From Szabonella alba (GTDB taxonomy: Bacteria > Pseudomonadota > Alphaproteobacteria > Rhodobacterales > Rhodobacteraceae), in the NCBI RefSeq assembly GCF_016765775.1, contig NZ_JAESVN010000004.1, positions 1 to 64,000 of the forward strand: 64,000 nt of DNA, read 5' to 3'. Numbering within the stretch: position 1 is the first letter of the stretch; each line of letters begins with the position of its first letter. Positions 50,984 to 63,340 of this stretch are shown here, piece after piece. The notes beneath the pieces are model-generated. The model did no database searches and was not told the DNA's origin. It saw nothing but the letters and a program-made list of their open reading frames with translations. The translations under genes were made by a program, and so were the position numbers.

Positions 50984-52165
50984 TTAGTCAACTCTTCTGA
51001 GAATCGCGGCAAAGAAACCGTCCGCCCCGTCCAGCGGCGTGAACTGGCGGCTAAGGTCACAGCGCCAGTCCGGGTGCCTGTCCAGAAAGGCTGCGATACG
51101 GTCGGAATTCTCGTCCTCCAGCAGCGAACAGGTCGCATAGGCCAGCACCCCGCCCGGGGCGACAAGGGCTGCGGCGCGGGTCAGTATACTGTCCTGTATC
51201 GCGCAAAGCTGGGTCAGCCGTTCAGCGGTCAGTCGCCATTTCGCCTCGGGCGCGCGGCGCCAGCTGCCCGACCCGGAACAGGGTGCATCGGCCAGAACCA
51301 GATCGAAGGGCGCCATCCGTTCGGGACCTTCGGCATCATCAAGGAGATGCAGCGGCGCCCCGGCCCGCCCGGCCCGGGCCGGAAGATCCGACAAGCGCCC
51401 GGCGTCAATGTCATGGGCAAAGATCTGCAAGGACATCCGGGCGGCCATGGCCAGTGATTTTCCCCCGCCCCCGGCACAAAGATCCAGCACCCGCGCGCCC
51501 GCTGTCAGCGGCAGAAGATCCACCACCGCCTGTGACGCGGCATCCTGCAATTCCACCAGCCCTGCGGCAAAGGCCGCACTGGTCTGGACGCGACGCGCAT
51601 TTCCCGTCACCTCAAGCGCCCTGGGCGAAAGTGGCGCGGGCCGGGTGTCGATGCCTTCCGCCTGCAATGCCGCCACCGCTTGATCCACCGTTGCGCGCAG
51701 GCTGTTCACGCGCAGAAAGACCGGGGCGCGGTGACGCAAAGCCTCCAGCACCGCCAGAGCCTGATCGCCAAGCGCACGATCCAGAAGCGGGCGCAGCCAG
51801 TCGGGGCAGTCCAGTGCGACATTTCCCGAAGGGGCGGGCGGCAATGCAGTTTCGGTCGCGAATTCGGCGTCGGTCAGCGGGGCCGGTGCGAAGCGGTCAC
51901 CGGTGAAAACCGTTGCCGGATCGGTCTGCGCCGCCCGAAGCGCGCCAAGGATCAGGCCGCGCCCGGTTTCCGCGCCACTCAGATGCGCGAAGGACCGCCT
52001 GCAACGGATTGATTGAAAAACGATATCCCGGATCGCCGCTCGGTCGCCAGATCCGGCATAGCGGTTGGTTCGCGCCCAGTTGGTCAGCGCCTTTTCTGCC
52101 GCCTCTCCGGCAAGCCAGCGGTCAAGGATACCGATTGCGGCGGCATGTCGGGCGGCGGGGGTCAT
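50984..52165 (-). CDS. rsmB: 16S rRNA m5C methyltransferase, RsmB/NOP family
   Basis: The enzyme methylates a cytosine of 16S rRNA (C967 in E. coli) using S-adenosylmethionine. The 393 residues show the NusB-like N domain (YAGSGDRAAIRDIVFQSIRC), the SAM site VLDLCAGGGGKSLAMAA, and LADAPCSGSGSWRR with the catalytic Cys, plus YATCSLLEDEN with the second Cys. It follows guaB by 34 bases on the same strand and precedes cckA by 106 bases. RsmF-type members cannot be fully excluded. Confidence 0.9.
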   Translation of the reverse strand: MTPAARHAAAIGILDRWLAGEAAEKALTNWARTNRYAGSGDRAAIRDIVFQSIRCRRSFAHLSGAETGRGLILGALRAAQTDPATVFTGDRFAPAPLTDAEFATETALPPAPSGNVALDCPDWLRPLLDRALGDQALAVLEALRHRAPVFLRVNSLRATVDQAVAALQAEGIDTRPAPLSPRALEVTGNARRVQTSAAFAAGLVELQDAASQAVVDLLPLTAGARVLDLCAGGGGKSLAMAARMSLQIFAHDIDAGRLSDLPARAGRAGAPLHLLDDAEGPERMAPFDLVLADAPCSGSGSWRRAPEAKWRLTAERLTQLCAIQDSILTRAAALVAPGGVLAYATCSLLEDENSDRIAAFLDRHPDWRCDLSRQFTPLDGADGFFAAILRRVD

Positions 52166-52199
52166 CGCCGCCCCATGGGCAAAAGAAACGCCACCCCGG

Positions 52200-54529
<2,330 letters not shown>

Positions 54530-54567
54530 GGGGCCGGTGGCCGAACCTGCCCGATCAGGCCGCCCGG

Positions 54568-55551
54568 TCAGGCCGTGGCCGCGTTGGTCTTTGCTGCCAG
54601 CCCGCCCCCGGCCCAGGCCCGCAGCACCTTCACCGCGACATAGGGCACCAGCAGCAGCGCCCCGGCCAGAACCGCAAGGCCCGGCCAGACCCAGCCGCCC
54701 CCCAGCAACAGCAAAAGCGACGCATAAGCCGCCAGCGGAAAGGTGAAAGCCCCCCAAAGCGCCGAAAACCCCGCCGCGGTGATCCAGCGCCCAGCCAGCA
54801 GCAGCGCCAGCAGGATCGCCCCTCCGATCAACGCCATGACCTGCGCCACACTGACCAGCCCCGCCAGCGCCGCGACAAGGCCCAGCAGGCTGGCCGGAGC
54901 CAGATGGATGGCCAGCAAGGGGCGCAGCGGGGCGGGCGGCCTGCCCTGCACCAGTTGATAAAGGCTGACGCCCCAGATGCCCGCCGCAACCGCCCCGGTG
55001 CCGATCACCAAGCCGGTTGCCAGCCCGGTCAGCCCAAGCGGGGCCGCGACCAGCCCTGCGATGATGAAACCCACGAAATGCAGATGCCATGCCGGGGTGA
55101 CGGACTTCGCCTCATCCGGGGCGCGTTGCAGCCACAGGGTGACCAGCAGCGCCAGAACCAGATGCAGAACCAGCCCCGCCAGCATCAGGATCAAGGCCAG
55201 CCCCGGCCGGTGGGGCAGGACCGTGGCCGCCAGCAGCAAAAGCCCCAGTGACCCCGCCGCCAGCCCCGTCCGGCCCGGCAGGGCCGCCAGTTCCTGCATC
55301 ACCACGCCGGGTCGCTGCGCGACCTTCACCAGATAGCCGAAAGCCGCGAAAATCCACAGCAGGCTGACCGCGCCCAGCAGGATCTCACCGAAACCCGGAT
55401 GGATCAGGCCGCCATCGGCGGCGCGGCGCAAGGCCAGACCCAGCCCGAACAAGCCCATGATCGTGGGAAAGACCGCTGGCGGCATGCGCTGAAACGGGCG
55501 CAGCCGGGCAGGCGGAACCGGAGGGGGCGGGTTGGGGGCAGTTTCTGTCAT
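54568..55551 (-). CDS. TehA/SLAC1-type tellurite-resistance / dicarboxylate (TDT) carrier
   Basis: The 327-residue membrane protein has about ten hydrophobic segments. It starts with a Pro-rich cytoplasmic end, then RMPPAVFPTIMGLFGLGLAL, the first helix of TDT/SLAC1 proteins, and AWHLHFVGFIIAGLV and GFSALWGAFTFPLAAYA later. Such proteins are channels or carriers for anions. The substrate is unknown and tellurite resistance is only the family name. Genes on both sides point the other way or are unrelated. Confidence 0.8.
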   Translation of the reverse strand: MTETAPNPPPPVPPARLRPFQRMPPAVFPTIMGLFGLGLALRRAADGGLIHPGFGEILLGAVSLLWIFAAFGYLVKVAQRPGVVMQELAALPGRTGLAAGSLGLLLLAATVLPHRPGLALILMLAGLVLHLVLALLVTLWLQRAPDEAKSVTPAWHLHFVGFIIAGLVAAPLGLTGLATGLVIGTGAVAAGIWGVSLYQLVQGRPPAPLRPLLAIHLAPASLLGLVAALAGLVSVAQVMALIGGAILLALLLAGRWITAAGFSALWGAFTFPLAAYASLLLLLGGGWVWPGLAVLAGALLLVPYVAVKVLRAWAGGGLAAKTNAATA

Positions 55552-55660
55552 GGCCGATCCATCACCGCCTGCCGCCACAGCGGACCTGTCCCGTGCCCGT
55601 CATCCGCACGGCGGCCCGCCGACGGAACTGCCCCGGCTGCGCTTAAAGCGCAGGCGCGGA

Positions 55661-56449
55661 TCATCCGCGCAGCACCGGAAACCAGTCTTCGCGCAGGTGC
55701 TGGCCCGCCTGCATCCCGTGGCCCGGAAAGGGCGGCGAGGTCGGCCCCGGACGCTCGACATAGCGCGCATCATCGCCGACCAGCCGCAGCGAGAAGGCGC
55801 GGCGGCGGCGATCGGTCACATTGCCGCGCGTGCCATGCAGGGTGCGGTAATGGAAGGCCACGGCATCGCCCGGCTCCATCTCCCATTCAAGGATGCGCAT
55901 GCCTTCGGCCTCGGGGTCGGGCACGGGAATGTAATCGTGATCGCCCGGATAGAAATCGGTCTCGGACATCCAGCGGGTCGGCAGCACGTCCTTTTCCCAA
56001 AGATGGCTGCCCGCGACGCAGCGCAGGGACGCCTCGCGCACCGGATCAAGCGGACACCAGAAACTGACCGTCTGCCGCCCCTCGACAAAGTAATAGGGCC
56101 CGTCGGTGTGCCATGGCGTCGGTTTTGACGTTCCGGGTTCCTTGACCAGCACATGATCGTGGAACAGTTGCACCCGGTCACTGCTCATCAGCCGCGCCGC
56201 CGCCTCCGCCACGCCCGGATCACGGATCGCAGCCTCGAATTCGGCAATCCGGTTCCAGTTGCAGTAATCGTCGAAAAAGCGCCCGGCCTCACCGGGTTTC
56301 AGCGTTGCCATGGGCTGGCCGGGATCGGCCATGTTCTTCTCGACGCCCTGGCGCAACTCCTCAACCCGGTCGGCAAACAGCCCCCGGACCAGCACCGCGC
56401 CATCGCGTTGATAGGCCTCTGCCTGTTCCTGCGTCACCTGAACCGTCAT
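55661..56449 (-). CDS. Phytanoyl-CoA dioxygenase (PhyH) family protein
   Basis: The 262-residue Fe(II)/2-oxoglutarate enzyme has the iron triad: His and Asp in TPWHTDGPYYF, and the distal His in YRTLHGTRGN. The 2-oxoglutarate Arg is probably in RRRRAFSLRLVGDD. CPLDPVREASLRCVAGSH is also a family block. GGGAGACGCGG precedes the ATG at 56449. It may oxidise a lipid or small molecule. Related proteins act on ectoine or quaternary amines, and nothing nearby specifies the substrate. Confidence 0.88.
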   Translation of the reverse strand: MTVQVTQEQAEAYQRDGAVLVRGLFADRVEELRQGVEKNMADPGQPMATLKPGEAGRFFDDYCNWNRIAEFEAAIRDPGVAEAAARLMSSDRVQLFHDHVLVKEPGTSKPTPWHTDGPYYFVEGRQTVSFWCPLDPVREASLRCVAGSHLWEKDVLPTRWMSETDFYPGDHDYIPVPDPEAEGMRILEWEMEPGDAVAFHYRTLHGTRGNVTDRRRRAFSLRLVGDDARYVERPGPTSPPFPGHGMQAGQHLREDWFPVLRG

Positions 56450-56710
56450 CCGCGTCTCCCTGCTGTTGTCGCAGAGCCTGCCGCCTTCTGCCGCGCTTGC
56501 CAAGGGGCCAAGTGACCCCCGTGCTGCGGCAATCCGACAGATGGCCGGAGGAAGGTCGCCAGCACTGTGGATCGGAGGAGAGCGTCAGATATCCCTGCCC
56601 GTTCGGACGCGCGCGGATATTGCCTTTCCCCGCAGGGCCTGCCGGAAAACCGGCAAGCCCGACGAGGAGGATAGACGGTTGCGGCGCGTCAGGTCACGCC
56701 GTCCCTCAGA

Positions 56711-57229
56711 TCACGACGGCCCATAGGGCGAGCTGCAGACACGACGCGGGCCGTTATAGGGCTGATAGCTGTTATCCGACGCGCGATAGGACCGCCAACG
56801 GTCGTGGCACCAATTGACATGGTTCTGCGACAGATAGCGCCCGGCATTGCCCTGCGGCACCTGAACCGGTTGCGGGCGGTTGAACTGATCGACCAGCACC
56901 CCGCCTATGATCGCCCCGATCAGCGCCGAACCCAGATCGGGACCCCTATCCCGGTCAGCCTCGCGGCGCGGCCGGTGATGCACGGGCGGGCGGCGGTGAC
57001 GGTTGTCAAAGCCGTGCCGTCCCCGGTCACGGCGGTCAAAGCGTCTGCGGTCGCGATTGTCGCGATAGCCACGCCGTTGCTGGACCTCGACAAGATCCGC
57101 CTGCAACGTCAGTTCACCAATGGATCCGGTCAGAGCGAGCGGCGCGACCGGGGCCGCATTGGCAGGCGCGACCGTGATCGGGGTCAGCGACAGGACAACA
57201 GCGGCGAGTGTGGATGTGAACAGTTTCAT
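56711..57229 (-). CDS. BA14K-like exported protein
   Basis: The 172-residue protein has a signal peptide (MKLFTSTLAAVVLSLTPITV, cut near ANA), a highly charged Arg/Asp/His-rich middle, a glycine-zipper membrane segment LGSALIGAIIGGVLV, and a C-terminal block HVNWCHDRWRSYRASDNSY plus RRVCSSPYGPS. That block is the BA14K domain of Brucella and other alphaproteobacteria, linked to lectin-like or envelope functions. AGGAGAGGACC precedes the ATG. Confidence 0.85.
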   Translation of the reverse strand: MKLFTSTLAAVVLSLTPITVAPANAAPVAPLALTGSIGELTLQADLVEVQQRRGYRDNRDRRRFDRRDRGRHGFDNRHRRPPVHHRPRREADRDRGPDLGSALIGAIIGGVLVDQFNRPQPVQVPQGNAGRYLSQNHVNWCHDRWRSYRASDNSYQPYNGPRRVCSSPYGPS

Positions 57230-57432
57230 GGTCCTCTCCTCGTCAGATATGCGCGCGGCAGCTTTGCGCGCCTGCAGACCCAACGCATCGGGGGGCAGAT
57301 TCTGTCGCGCTTTCGTCATAACAAGGGCGTGAGCGGTGCCGGGCCACGGGGCGCTGGCCTTGGCACGGCGGCTGGCATAGCAATCGCAAGACCGGGCGGC
57401 CCGCGCGGGGTCGCCAGAGCAGGAGCGGCAGG

Positions 57433-58062
57433 ATGACGGAAGGGCAGATCCTTGGCGTGGTGCTGGCGGGCGGTCAGGCACGGCGCATGGGCGGCGGGGA
57501 CAAGGGCAGCCTTGATCTGGGCGGAACGCGCCTGATTGATCAGGTGATCCACCGCCTGCACCCGCAATGCGCCGCACTCGTGATCAGTGCCAATGGTGAT
57601 CCGGCGCGGTTTGCCGGGCTGCGACTGCCGGTGATCGCCGACAGTATCGCAGGCTTTGCCGGGCCTTTGGCCGGGGTTCTGGCCGGGATGGACCATGCAG
57701 CCGAATGCGGGCTGTCCCATGTGGTGACGGCCGCAGCCGACAGCCCCTTTCTGCCGCCCGATCTGGTGCTGCGGTTGTGCCGGGCGGCGCAGCGGGACGG
57801 CAAGCCGATCGCGCTTGCCGCCTCGGAAACCGCGGCAGGGCTGATCCGGCAGCCGGCCTTCGGCCTATGGCCGGTGGTGCTGCGCGAGGATCTTCGCGCG
57901 GCGCTTGGCGAGGGGGTCGCCAAAATCGTGATCTGGGCCGGACGGCACGGGTTCGCGCTGGCCGGTTTCGACGCGACAGGGCGCGATCCGTTCCTCAACG
58001 TCAATACGCCCGAAGATCTGGAAACCGCCCGCCATCTGTGGCGGGACCAGCAGCAGGGCTGA
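57433..58062 (+). CDS. mobA: Molybdenum cofactor guanylyltransferase
   Basis: MobA transfers GMP from GTP to molybdopterin, making the bis-MGD cofactor. The 209 residues show the nucleotide-binding opening LGVVLAGGQARRMGGGDKG, GPLAGVLAGMDHA, AAADSPFLPPDLV, the RQPAFGLWPV block and DPFLNVNTPEDL, all as in MobA. The bulk of Mo enzymes is outside the window. It is on the opposite strand to the BA14K gene. Confidence 0.95.
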   Translation: MTEGQILGVVLAGGQARRMGGGDKGSLDLGGTRLIDQVIHRLHPQCAALVISANGDPARFAGLRLPVIADSIAGFAGPLAGVLAGMDHAAECGLSHVVTAAADSPFLPPDLVLRLCRAAQRDGKPIALAASETAAGLIRQPAFGLWPVVLREDLRAALGEGVAKIVIWAGRHGFALAGFDATGRDPFLNVNTPEDLETARHLWRDQQQG

Positions 58063-58245
58063 ACCGCCCTGCCCCGCAATGCGGCCCTGTCCCCGGCGCT
58101 GTGGCCCTGACCGCCCGCCCCCGGCGAAATTGCACAACGCCCCCCGGCAGGCGCTTGACGCTGCCACTGCGGCGGTCCACAGACGGGGCCACATAACCCG
58201 CAACCGGGCGTTCCGTGGGCGCCGAAACGACGAGGAGCATGGCCG

Positions 58246-60204
58246 ATGAGCCCTGACCTGACCCAGATTTCCCTGACATTTCCCGATGGATCGGTCCGCA
58301 GCTACGCCGCAGGCGTGACCCCGGCCGAAGTGGCCGCCTCGATTGCCGTCAGCCTTGCGAAAAAGGCGATCTCGGCACAGGTGAACGGCGTGCATTGGGA
58401 TCTGCAATGGCCGATCACCACTGACGCGACGCTTGCGATCAACACCATGGCGGATGAGGCGGCGGCGCTGGAACTGATCCGCCATGACCTTGCCCATGTC
58501 ATGGCCCGCGCGGTGCAGGAACTCTGGCCCGATGTGAAGGTGACCATTGGCCCGGTGCGCGATCATGGCTGGTTCTACGATTTCGACCGCGCCGAACCCT
58601 TTACGCCCGAAGATCTGGGGATCATCGAGGCAAAGATGAAACAGATCATCAACGCCCGCGATCCGGTGAAAACCGAACTCTGGAGCCGGGAAGACACGCG
58701 CCGGCATTACGAAGAGCGCGGCGAACCCTACAAGGTGGAACTGCTGGACCGGATCCCGGGAGATGAGGATATCCGCATGTACTGGCACGGGCCCTGGCAG
58801 GATCTGTGCCGGGGGCCGCATCTTCAGCAGACCGGGCAACTGCCCGCCGATGCTTTCAAGCTGACCCATGTGGCGGGGGCCTATTGGCTGGGCGACAGCA
58901 GCCGCCCGATGCTGCAGCGCATCTATGGCGTGGCCTTCCGCAACCGCGACGACCTCAAGGCCCATATGACCATGCTGGAGGAGGCCGCCAAGCGCGACCA
59001 CCGCAAGCTGGGCCGCGAAATGGGCCTGTTCCACATGCAGGAAGAGGCGCCGGGACAGGTGTTCTGGCATCCGAACGGCTGGACGATCTACACGACCTTG
59101 CAGGATTACATGCGCCGCCGCCAGCGCGCCGATGGCTATGTCGAGGTGAACACACCGCAGGTGGTGAACCGCAAGCTGTGGGAGGCATCGGGCCACTGGG
59201 AAAGCTATCAGGAGAACATGTTCATCGTCGAGGTGGACGAGGATCATGCGCGGGAAAAGACCGTCAACGCGCTGAAGCCGATGAACTGCCCCTGCCATGT
59301 GCAGATCTTTAACGTTGGCCTGAAGTCCTATCGCGATCTGCCGCTGCGGATGGCGGAATTCGGGTCGTGCAACCGCTATGAGCCGTCTGGCGCGTTGCAT
59401 GGCATCATGCGGGTGCGCGGGTTCACGCAGGATGACGGGCATATCTTCTGCCGCGAGGATCAGATCGAGGCGGAATCGAAGAAGTTCATCGAATTCCTGA
59501 GCCGCATCTATGCCGATCTGGGCTTCGACAAATGGCGCGTGAAACTGTCGACCCGGCCGGAAAAGCGGGTGGGGACGGATGCCAGCTGGGATCTGATGGA
59601 AACCGCTCTGGCCAATGCCTGCACCGCGGCGGGCTGCGCCTATGAACTATTCCCGGGCGAGGGCGCGTTCTATGCGCCCAAGCTGGAATTCGTGCTGACC
59701 GATGCCATCGGGCGGGACTGGCAATGCGGCACCTTGCAGCTGGACCCGAACATTCCGGCGCGGCTGGAGGCCAGCTATATCGGTGAGGATGGCGCCAAAC
59801 ACACGCCCTATATGCTGCACCGCGCCTGTCTGGGCAGTTTCGAGCGGTTCATCGGGATACTGATCGAGAATTGGGCGGGCAAGCTGCCCTTCTGGCTGGC
59901 GCCGCGTCAGGTTGTGGTCGCCTCGATCGTGTCGGATGCGGATGATTACGCCCATGAGGTCGCAACCGCCCTTGTCGAGGCCGGGATCCGCGCCGAACTG
60001 GACCTGCGCAATGAAAAGATCAACTACAAGGTGCGCGAGCATTCCATGGGGAAAGTGCCTGTAATCCTTGCCCTTGGCATGCGTGAGGTCGAGGAGCGCA
60101 CGGTTTCCGTGCGTCGTCTGGGCGAGAACCGCACCGAAACGCAGGATCTGGCCACAATCATCGCGGCACTGGCAGCCGAGGCGACACCGCCCGATCTGCG
60201 CTGA
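58246..60204 (+). CDS. thrS: Threonyl-tRNA synthetase
   Basis: ThrS charges tRNA-Thr and edits mis-charged Ser. The 652 residues show an N-terminal TGS domain ([18 protein letters not shown]), the editing domain with [16 protein letters not shown] and [10 protein letters not shown], and the class II core with [31 protein letters not shown] and [10 protein letters not shown], then the anticodon domain. Zinc-binding Cys/His are in place. The ATG at 58246 is eight bases after GAGGAG. An ATG at 58239 is in another frame. Confidence 0.98.
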   Translation: MSPDLTQISLTFPDGSVRSYAAGVTPAEVAASIAVSLAKKAISAQVNGVHWDLQWPITTDATLAINTMADEAAALELIRHDLAHVMARAVQELWPDVKVTIGPVRDHGWFYDFDRAEPFTPEDLGIIEAKMKQIINARDPVKTELWSREDTRRHYEERGEPYKVELLDRIPGDEDIRMYWHGPWQDLCRGPHLQQTGQLPADAFKLTHVAGAYWLGDSSRPMLQRIYGVAFRNRDDLKAHMTMLEEAAKRDHRKLGREMGLFHMQEEAPGQVFWHPNGWTIYTTLQDYMRRRQRADGYVEVNTPQVVNRKLWEASGHWESYQENMFIVEVDEDHAREKTVNALKPMNCPCHVQIFNVGLKSYRDLPLRMAEFGSCNRYEPSGALHGIMRVRGFTQDDGHIFCREDQIEAESKKFIEFLSRIYADLGFDKWRVKLSTRPEKRVGTDASWDLMETALANACTAAGCAYELFPGEGAFYAPKLEFVLTDAIGRDWQCGTLQLDPNIPARLEASYIGEDGAKHTPYMLHRACLGSFERFIGILIENWAGKLPFWLAPRQVVVASIVSDADDYAHEVATALVEAGIRAELDLRNEKINYKVREHSMGKVPVILALGMREVEERTVSVRRLGENRTETQDLATIIAALAAEATPPDLR

Positions 60205-60616
60205 TCGTGGAAAGTGCCACGTATCGGGCCTCATCGCAGGGGGTAACCCGTGCAAACGGGGGGCTTGGCGCGCCCCCGCCCCGCGAGGTATTTTCGCCAA
60301 GATGAAAAGGCAACGCAAGAGGCGCCATCCGTGAGGCGCAAACAAGGTTTCTTCCAGGGCCGCTCCTGACGGTTGAGGCTACCCTCTTGCAAGGGAATCG
60401 CGTGGGCACGCGCAGGCGATTCCGGCGGTTTTCGGCGGGTCAGTCCGGGATGCAAGCACAAGGTTCTTGATTTTTGTCTGTGATTTGGCATCCTTTGCGC
60501 TGTGACGACAGCCTTTCCGACCTGATCCTGACTGCCCGGCAGCCGGACGACTGGAAGACCTGGCAGCACGGCCCGCGGCATGTCGCCCCGGGAGGACAGA
60601 CTGAAGGAGAGACGGC
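60205..60616 (+). other. 412-base gap with a dispersed repeat and the csp leader
   Basis: The first part holds the repeat copy at 60262-60312. The rest, up to GAAGGAGAG before the ATG at 60617, may include a long 5' leader, common for cold-shock genes, but no clear cold box was recognised. Overlapping short minus-strand frames are not convincing genes. Confidence 0.5.
60262..60312 (+). repeat. Dispersed repeat, second clear copy
   Basis: GGCTTGGCGCGCCCCCGCC is followed by GAGGTATTTTCGCCAAGATG at 60285-60304, the same core as at 14863. It lies 58 bases after thrS, a normal intergenic place for such elements. Confidence 0.65.
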
Positions 60617-60823
60617 ATGCCGACAGGCACCGTGAAATGGTTCAACGCCACCAAGGGTTACGGCTTCATCGCCCCCGACAATGGCGGCAAGGACGTGTTT
60701 GTACATATTTCAGCGGTGGAGCGCGCAGGCCTCACCGGGTTGAGCGATAACCAGAAGATCGGGTTCGAACTGCAATCGGGCCGCGACGGTAAAGAATCTG
60801 CCGGCGATCTGCGTCTGCTCTGA
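60617..60823 (+). CDS. Cold-shock protein, CspA family
   Basis: The 68-residue OB-fold protein has both RNA-binding motifs, KGYGFIAPD (RNP1) and VFVHIS (RNP2), in TGTVKWFNATKGYGFI. It melts RNA structures and can act as an antiterminator. GAAGGAGAG precedes the ATG. It has its own terminator. Many paralogues exist in this group, so a more specific symbol is not given. Confidence 0.95.
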   Translation: MPTGTVKWFNATKGYGFIAPDNGGKDVFVHISAVERAGLTGLSDNQKIGFELQSGRDGKESAGDLRLL

Positions 60824-60860
60824 CAGCCGCGCGCCGGAACCGGCAGCAAAATTCCGATGA

Positions 60861-60883
60861 GGGGGCCAAGGTCAGGCCCCCTT
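60861..60883 (+). terminator. Terminator between csp and the ArsC-like gene
   Basis: GGGGGCC (60861-60867) and GGCCCCC (60875-60881) pair over 7 bases, followed by TTG. The genes converge here, so it may serve both. Confidence 0.6.
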
Positions 60884-60893
60884 GTCAACCGCG

Positions 60894-61223
60894 TTAGAGA
60901 TAGCGCGCCTGAACCTCGGCATCCCATCCAAGGGTCAGTCCTGTGGGCGAACGGATGACCGGGCGTTTCATCAGGGTGGGTTCAGCCTTCAACTGGGCGT
61001 CGGCCTCACTGGCGCGCAGCCAGTCCGAAACACCGCGCCATGTGGTGGATTGCCGGTTGATGATCCGGTCCCCGAATTCCGTGACAAATTCCGCGATTTC
61101 AGCCTCGGTCAGCGGGTCGCGGCGGATATCGCGCAACTGCGCCTCATGCCCGGCTTGTTGCAATGATTTCAAGGCCTTCTTGCAAGTATCGCAAGTCGGG
61201 ATTCCGTAGATGATATGGGTCAT
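60894..61223 (-). CDS. ArsC/Spx-fold thioredoxin-like protein (YffB type)
   Basis: The 109-residue protein has the glutaredoxin-like motif IPTCDTCKKALKSL, with a CxxC rather than the single Cys of enteric ArsC. INRQSTTWRGVSDWL and LIMKRPVI-like LMKRPVIRSP are YffB blocks. YffB-type proteins bind glutathione and have uncertain substrates, so arsenate reduction is not claimed. Confidence 0.88.
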   Translation of the reverse strand: MTHIIYGIPTCDTCKKALKSLQQAGHEAQLRDIRRDPLTEAEIAEFVTEFGDRIINRQSTTWRGVSDWLRASEADAQLKAEPTLMKRPVIRSPTGLTLGWDAEVQARYL

Positions 61224-61321
61224 TGGGCCTCTCCATGCCGGACTGTACCCGATCTAACGTGCAAAGCGCGGAATGTCACCTGCCCGGTCAGATTGCACGG
61301 TCCGATGGCCCGGTCCCCCGG

Positions 61322-61723
61322 TCAGCCGGTCAGCGCGCGGGTGATCGTGACCCCGGCCCAGGCCGAAACCCCGGTCAGCACCGTGCCCCAGACCAGATCG
61401 GTCACCACCATCTGCCAGTGCCAGTCGCGCATCACGGCGTATGAGGTGAATTCATAGGTGCCATAGGCCATCGCCCCCAGAACCGCGCCGCCGATCAGCG
61501 CCTGCAACGGCGCGCCGTCACGCAGGGCGGGCAGGGACACCAGCCACAAAAGCCCCGCGATATAGGCCAGATAGAATGCGGCCGCCGGGCCCCAACGCAG
61601 GTTTTCCAGCAGTTGGTCACCCAGATGGCGGCGGAACAGCGGACCGATATGCCAGCCCAGCATCAGCGCATCGAGCACAAGGAAGACAAGTGCGGTCGAG
61701 AGATAAAGAACAATCAGGGTCAT
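61322..61723 (-). CDS. DUF2177-family membrane protein
   Basis: The 133-residue protein has four hydrophobic segments. The opening LYLSTALVFLVLDALMLGW and AAFYLAYIAGLLWLVSLPAL, plus GAMAYGTYEFTSYAVMRDW, are the DUF2177 pattern. Function is unknown. The ATG at 61723 is preferred because the longer frame has a hydrophilic start. Confidence 0.88.
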   Translation of the reverse strand: MTLIVLYLSTALVFLVLDALMLGWHIGPLFRRHLGDQLLENLRWGPAAAFYLAYIAGLLWLVSLPALRDGAPLQALIGGAVLGAMAYGTYEFTSYAVMRDWHWQMVVTDLVWGTVLTGVSAWAGVTITRALTG

Positions 61724-61826
61724 GGGGCAATTTCCGTTCCGACAATCCCTGATTCCACCTAGCACGCCGGATCGCGGCGGCCAGAGCCGAAGCCACGATT
61801 ATCGGTCGCGGCGGACGAATCAGCCT

Positions 61827-62309
61827 TCAGCGCCGCCGCAGCCATTCCTGCAGGATACAGGCCGGATCCGCCGCCCGCAGCGGGCGCTGCAGCGTCAGGT
61901 GCCACTCGGCAGGGTCGAATTCGGGAAAGAAGGCATCGGCATCGGCGATGTCCAGATCGACCTCGGTCAGCAAGAGCCGGTCAGCCAGCGGCAGCAGCGC
62001 GCGATAGATCCCCTCGCCTCCGATCCCGTAAATCCGCGCATGGCCCGCCGCCCCGGCCACGGCAAGCGCGCCGTTCAGAGTCACGGCCTCGGCCCCGTCA
62101 TCCGCTAAGGGCTGCGAGGTCACGACAAGGTTCAGGCGGCGCGCCAAGGGCCGTTTCGGCAGGCTGTCCCAGGTGCGCCGCCCCATGATGACCGCGCCCC
62201 CGGTGGTTTCGCGCTGGAAAAACGCCAGATCCTCATGCGCATGCCAGGGGATCGTGCCCGCCTTGCCGATGGCCCCGTTGCGCGCCCGTCCTGCAATTAG
62301 TGTCAGCAT
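61827..62309 (-). CDS. folA: Dihydrofolate reductase
   Basis: FolA reduces dihydrofolate to tetrahydrofolate with NADPH. The 160 residues show IAGRARNGAIGKAGTIPWHA, VIMGRRTWDSLPKRPLARRL and YGIGGEGIYRALLPLADRL, with the Asp in the WHAHEDLAFF active-site helix. The start overlaps the thyA stop by one base, the classic thyA-folA pair that couples dTMP synthesis and folate recycling. Confidence 0.97.
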   Translation of the reverse strand: MLTLIAGRARNGAIGKAGTIPWHAHEDLAFFQRETTGGAVIMGRRTWDSLPKRPLARRLNLVVTSQPLADDGAEAVTLNGALAVAGAAGHARIYGIGGEGIYRALLPLADRLLLTEVDLDIADADAFFPEFDPAEWHLTLQRPLRAADPACILQEWLRRR

Positions 62310-63124
62310 CAGACCGCCACCGGCGCGCGGATCGCGGGATGGGGGTCATAGCCGTCCAGCGTGAAGTCCTCATAGCGGAAGGCGAAAAGATCGGTCACGT
62401 CGGGGTTGAGCCGCATCACCGGCAGTGCGCGGGGAGCCCGCGAAAGCTGTTCGGTAACCTGATCCATATGGTTGGAATAGATATGTGCATCGCCGATGGA
62501 ATGGATGAAATGGCCGGGCCGGTAGCCCGTCACCTGCGCCAGCATCTGCGCCAGCAGCGCGTAAGAGGCGATGTTGAACGGCACGCCGAGGAACATGTCC
62601 GCCGAGCGCTGGTAAAGCTGCAGATGCAGTTTCCCCCCGAGAATGCGCACCTGCCACAGCGTGTGACAGGGCGGCAGCGCCATCTGGTCCACCTCACCCG
62701 GGTTCCAGGCCGAGACGATCAGGCGGCGGCTGTCGGGGCTTTTGCGGATCATCTCCAGCAGTTTGGCGATCTGGTCCACGGAACCGATCACCGGCCCGTC
62801 CTCACCGGCCTCGACCGAGGGAAAGCGCCGCCATTGCGCGCCATAGACCGGGCCGAGATCGCCGTTTTCATCGGCCCATTCATCCCAGATCGAGACGCCA
62901 TTGGCCTTGAGATAGCCGATATTCGTATCGCCCGCGAGAAACCACAGAAGTTCATGGAGAATGGATTTCAGATGCACCTTCTTGGTGGTGACCAGCGGGA
63001 ATCCCTTCGCCAGATCATAGCGCATCTGAAGCCCGAAATGGCTGATCGTGCCGGTGCCGGTGCGGTCAGATGACGGCACGCCCTGGGCCAGGATCTGCCG
63101 CAGCGCATCAAGATAGGTCTGCAT
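62309..63124 (-). CDS. thyA: Thymidylate synthase
   Basis: ThyA methylates dUMP to dTMP using methylenetetrahydrofolate. The 271 residues include [19 protein letters not shown], the catalytic Cys in [32 protein letters not shown] and [10 protein letters not shown]. The ATG at 63124 starts [12 protein letters not shown] as in the family, whereas the longer frame has no support. It precedes folA directly. Confidence 0.97.
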   Translation of the reverse strand: MQTYLDALRQILAQGVPSSDRTGTGTISHFGLQMRYDLAKGFPLVTTKKVHLKSILHELLWFLAGDTNIGYLKANGVSIWDEWADENGDLGPVYGAQWRRFPSVEAGEDGPVIGSVDQIAKLLEMIRKSPDSRRLIVSAWNPGEVDQMALPPCHTLWQVRILGGKLHLQLYQRSADMFLGVPFNIASYALLAQMLAQVTGYRPGHFIHSIGDAHIYSNHMDQVTEQLSRAPRALPVMRLNPDVTDLFAFRYEDFTLDGYDPHPAIRAPVAV

Positions 63125-63221
63125 CGCGCTGGCCCTCCGTTTCGATTCAGCGGTAACCGCTTTGCCACCCTGACGCAATATCTATGACGCCCCGGCGCAT
63201 CACCCACGACATGCGGGGTAT

Positions 63222-63300
63222 GGCAGACTGTCTGCCCCCCGTCCTTTGATGAAGAACCCGGGGGGCAGTCTGCCCCCCGGTCTTTTATTGAAGAATCCCG
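63222..63300 (-). repeat. Imperfect tandem repeat with palindromes
   Basis: Two units of about 40 bases: GGCAGACTGTCTGCCCCCCG, then TCCTTTGATGAAGAACCCG, and GGGCAGTCTGCCCCCCGG, then TCTTTTATTGAAGAATCCCG. The first half of each contains an inverted repeat around GCAGAC/GTCTGC. It lies between thyA and the glyoxalase gene. Confidence 0.65.
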
Positions 63301-63340
63301 CGCCCCCCGATGATACTTCCGAAGAGAGGAAACGGTAGGC

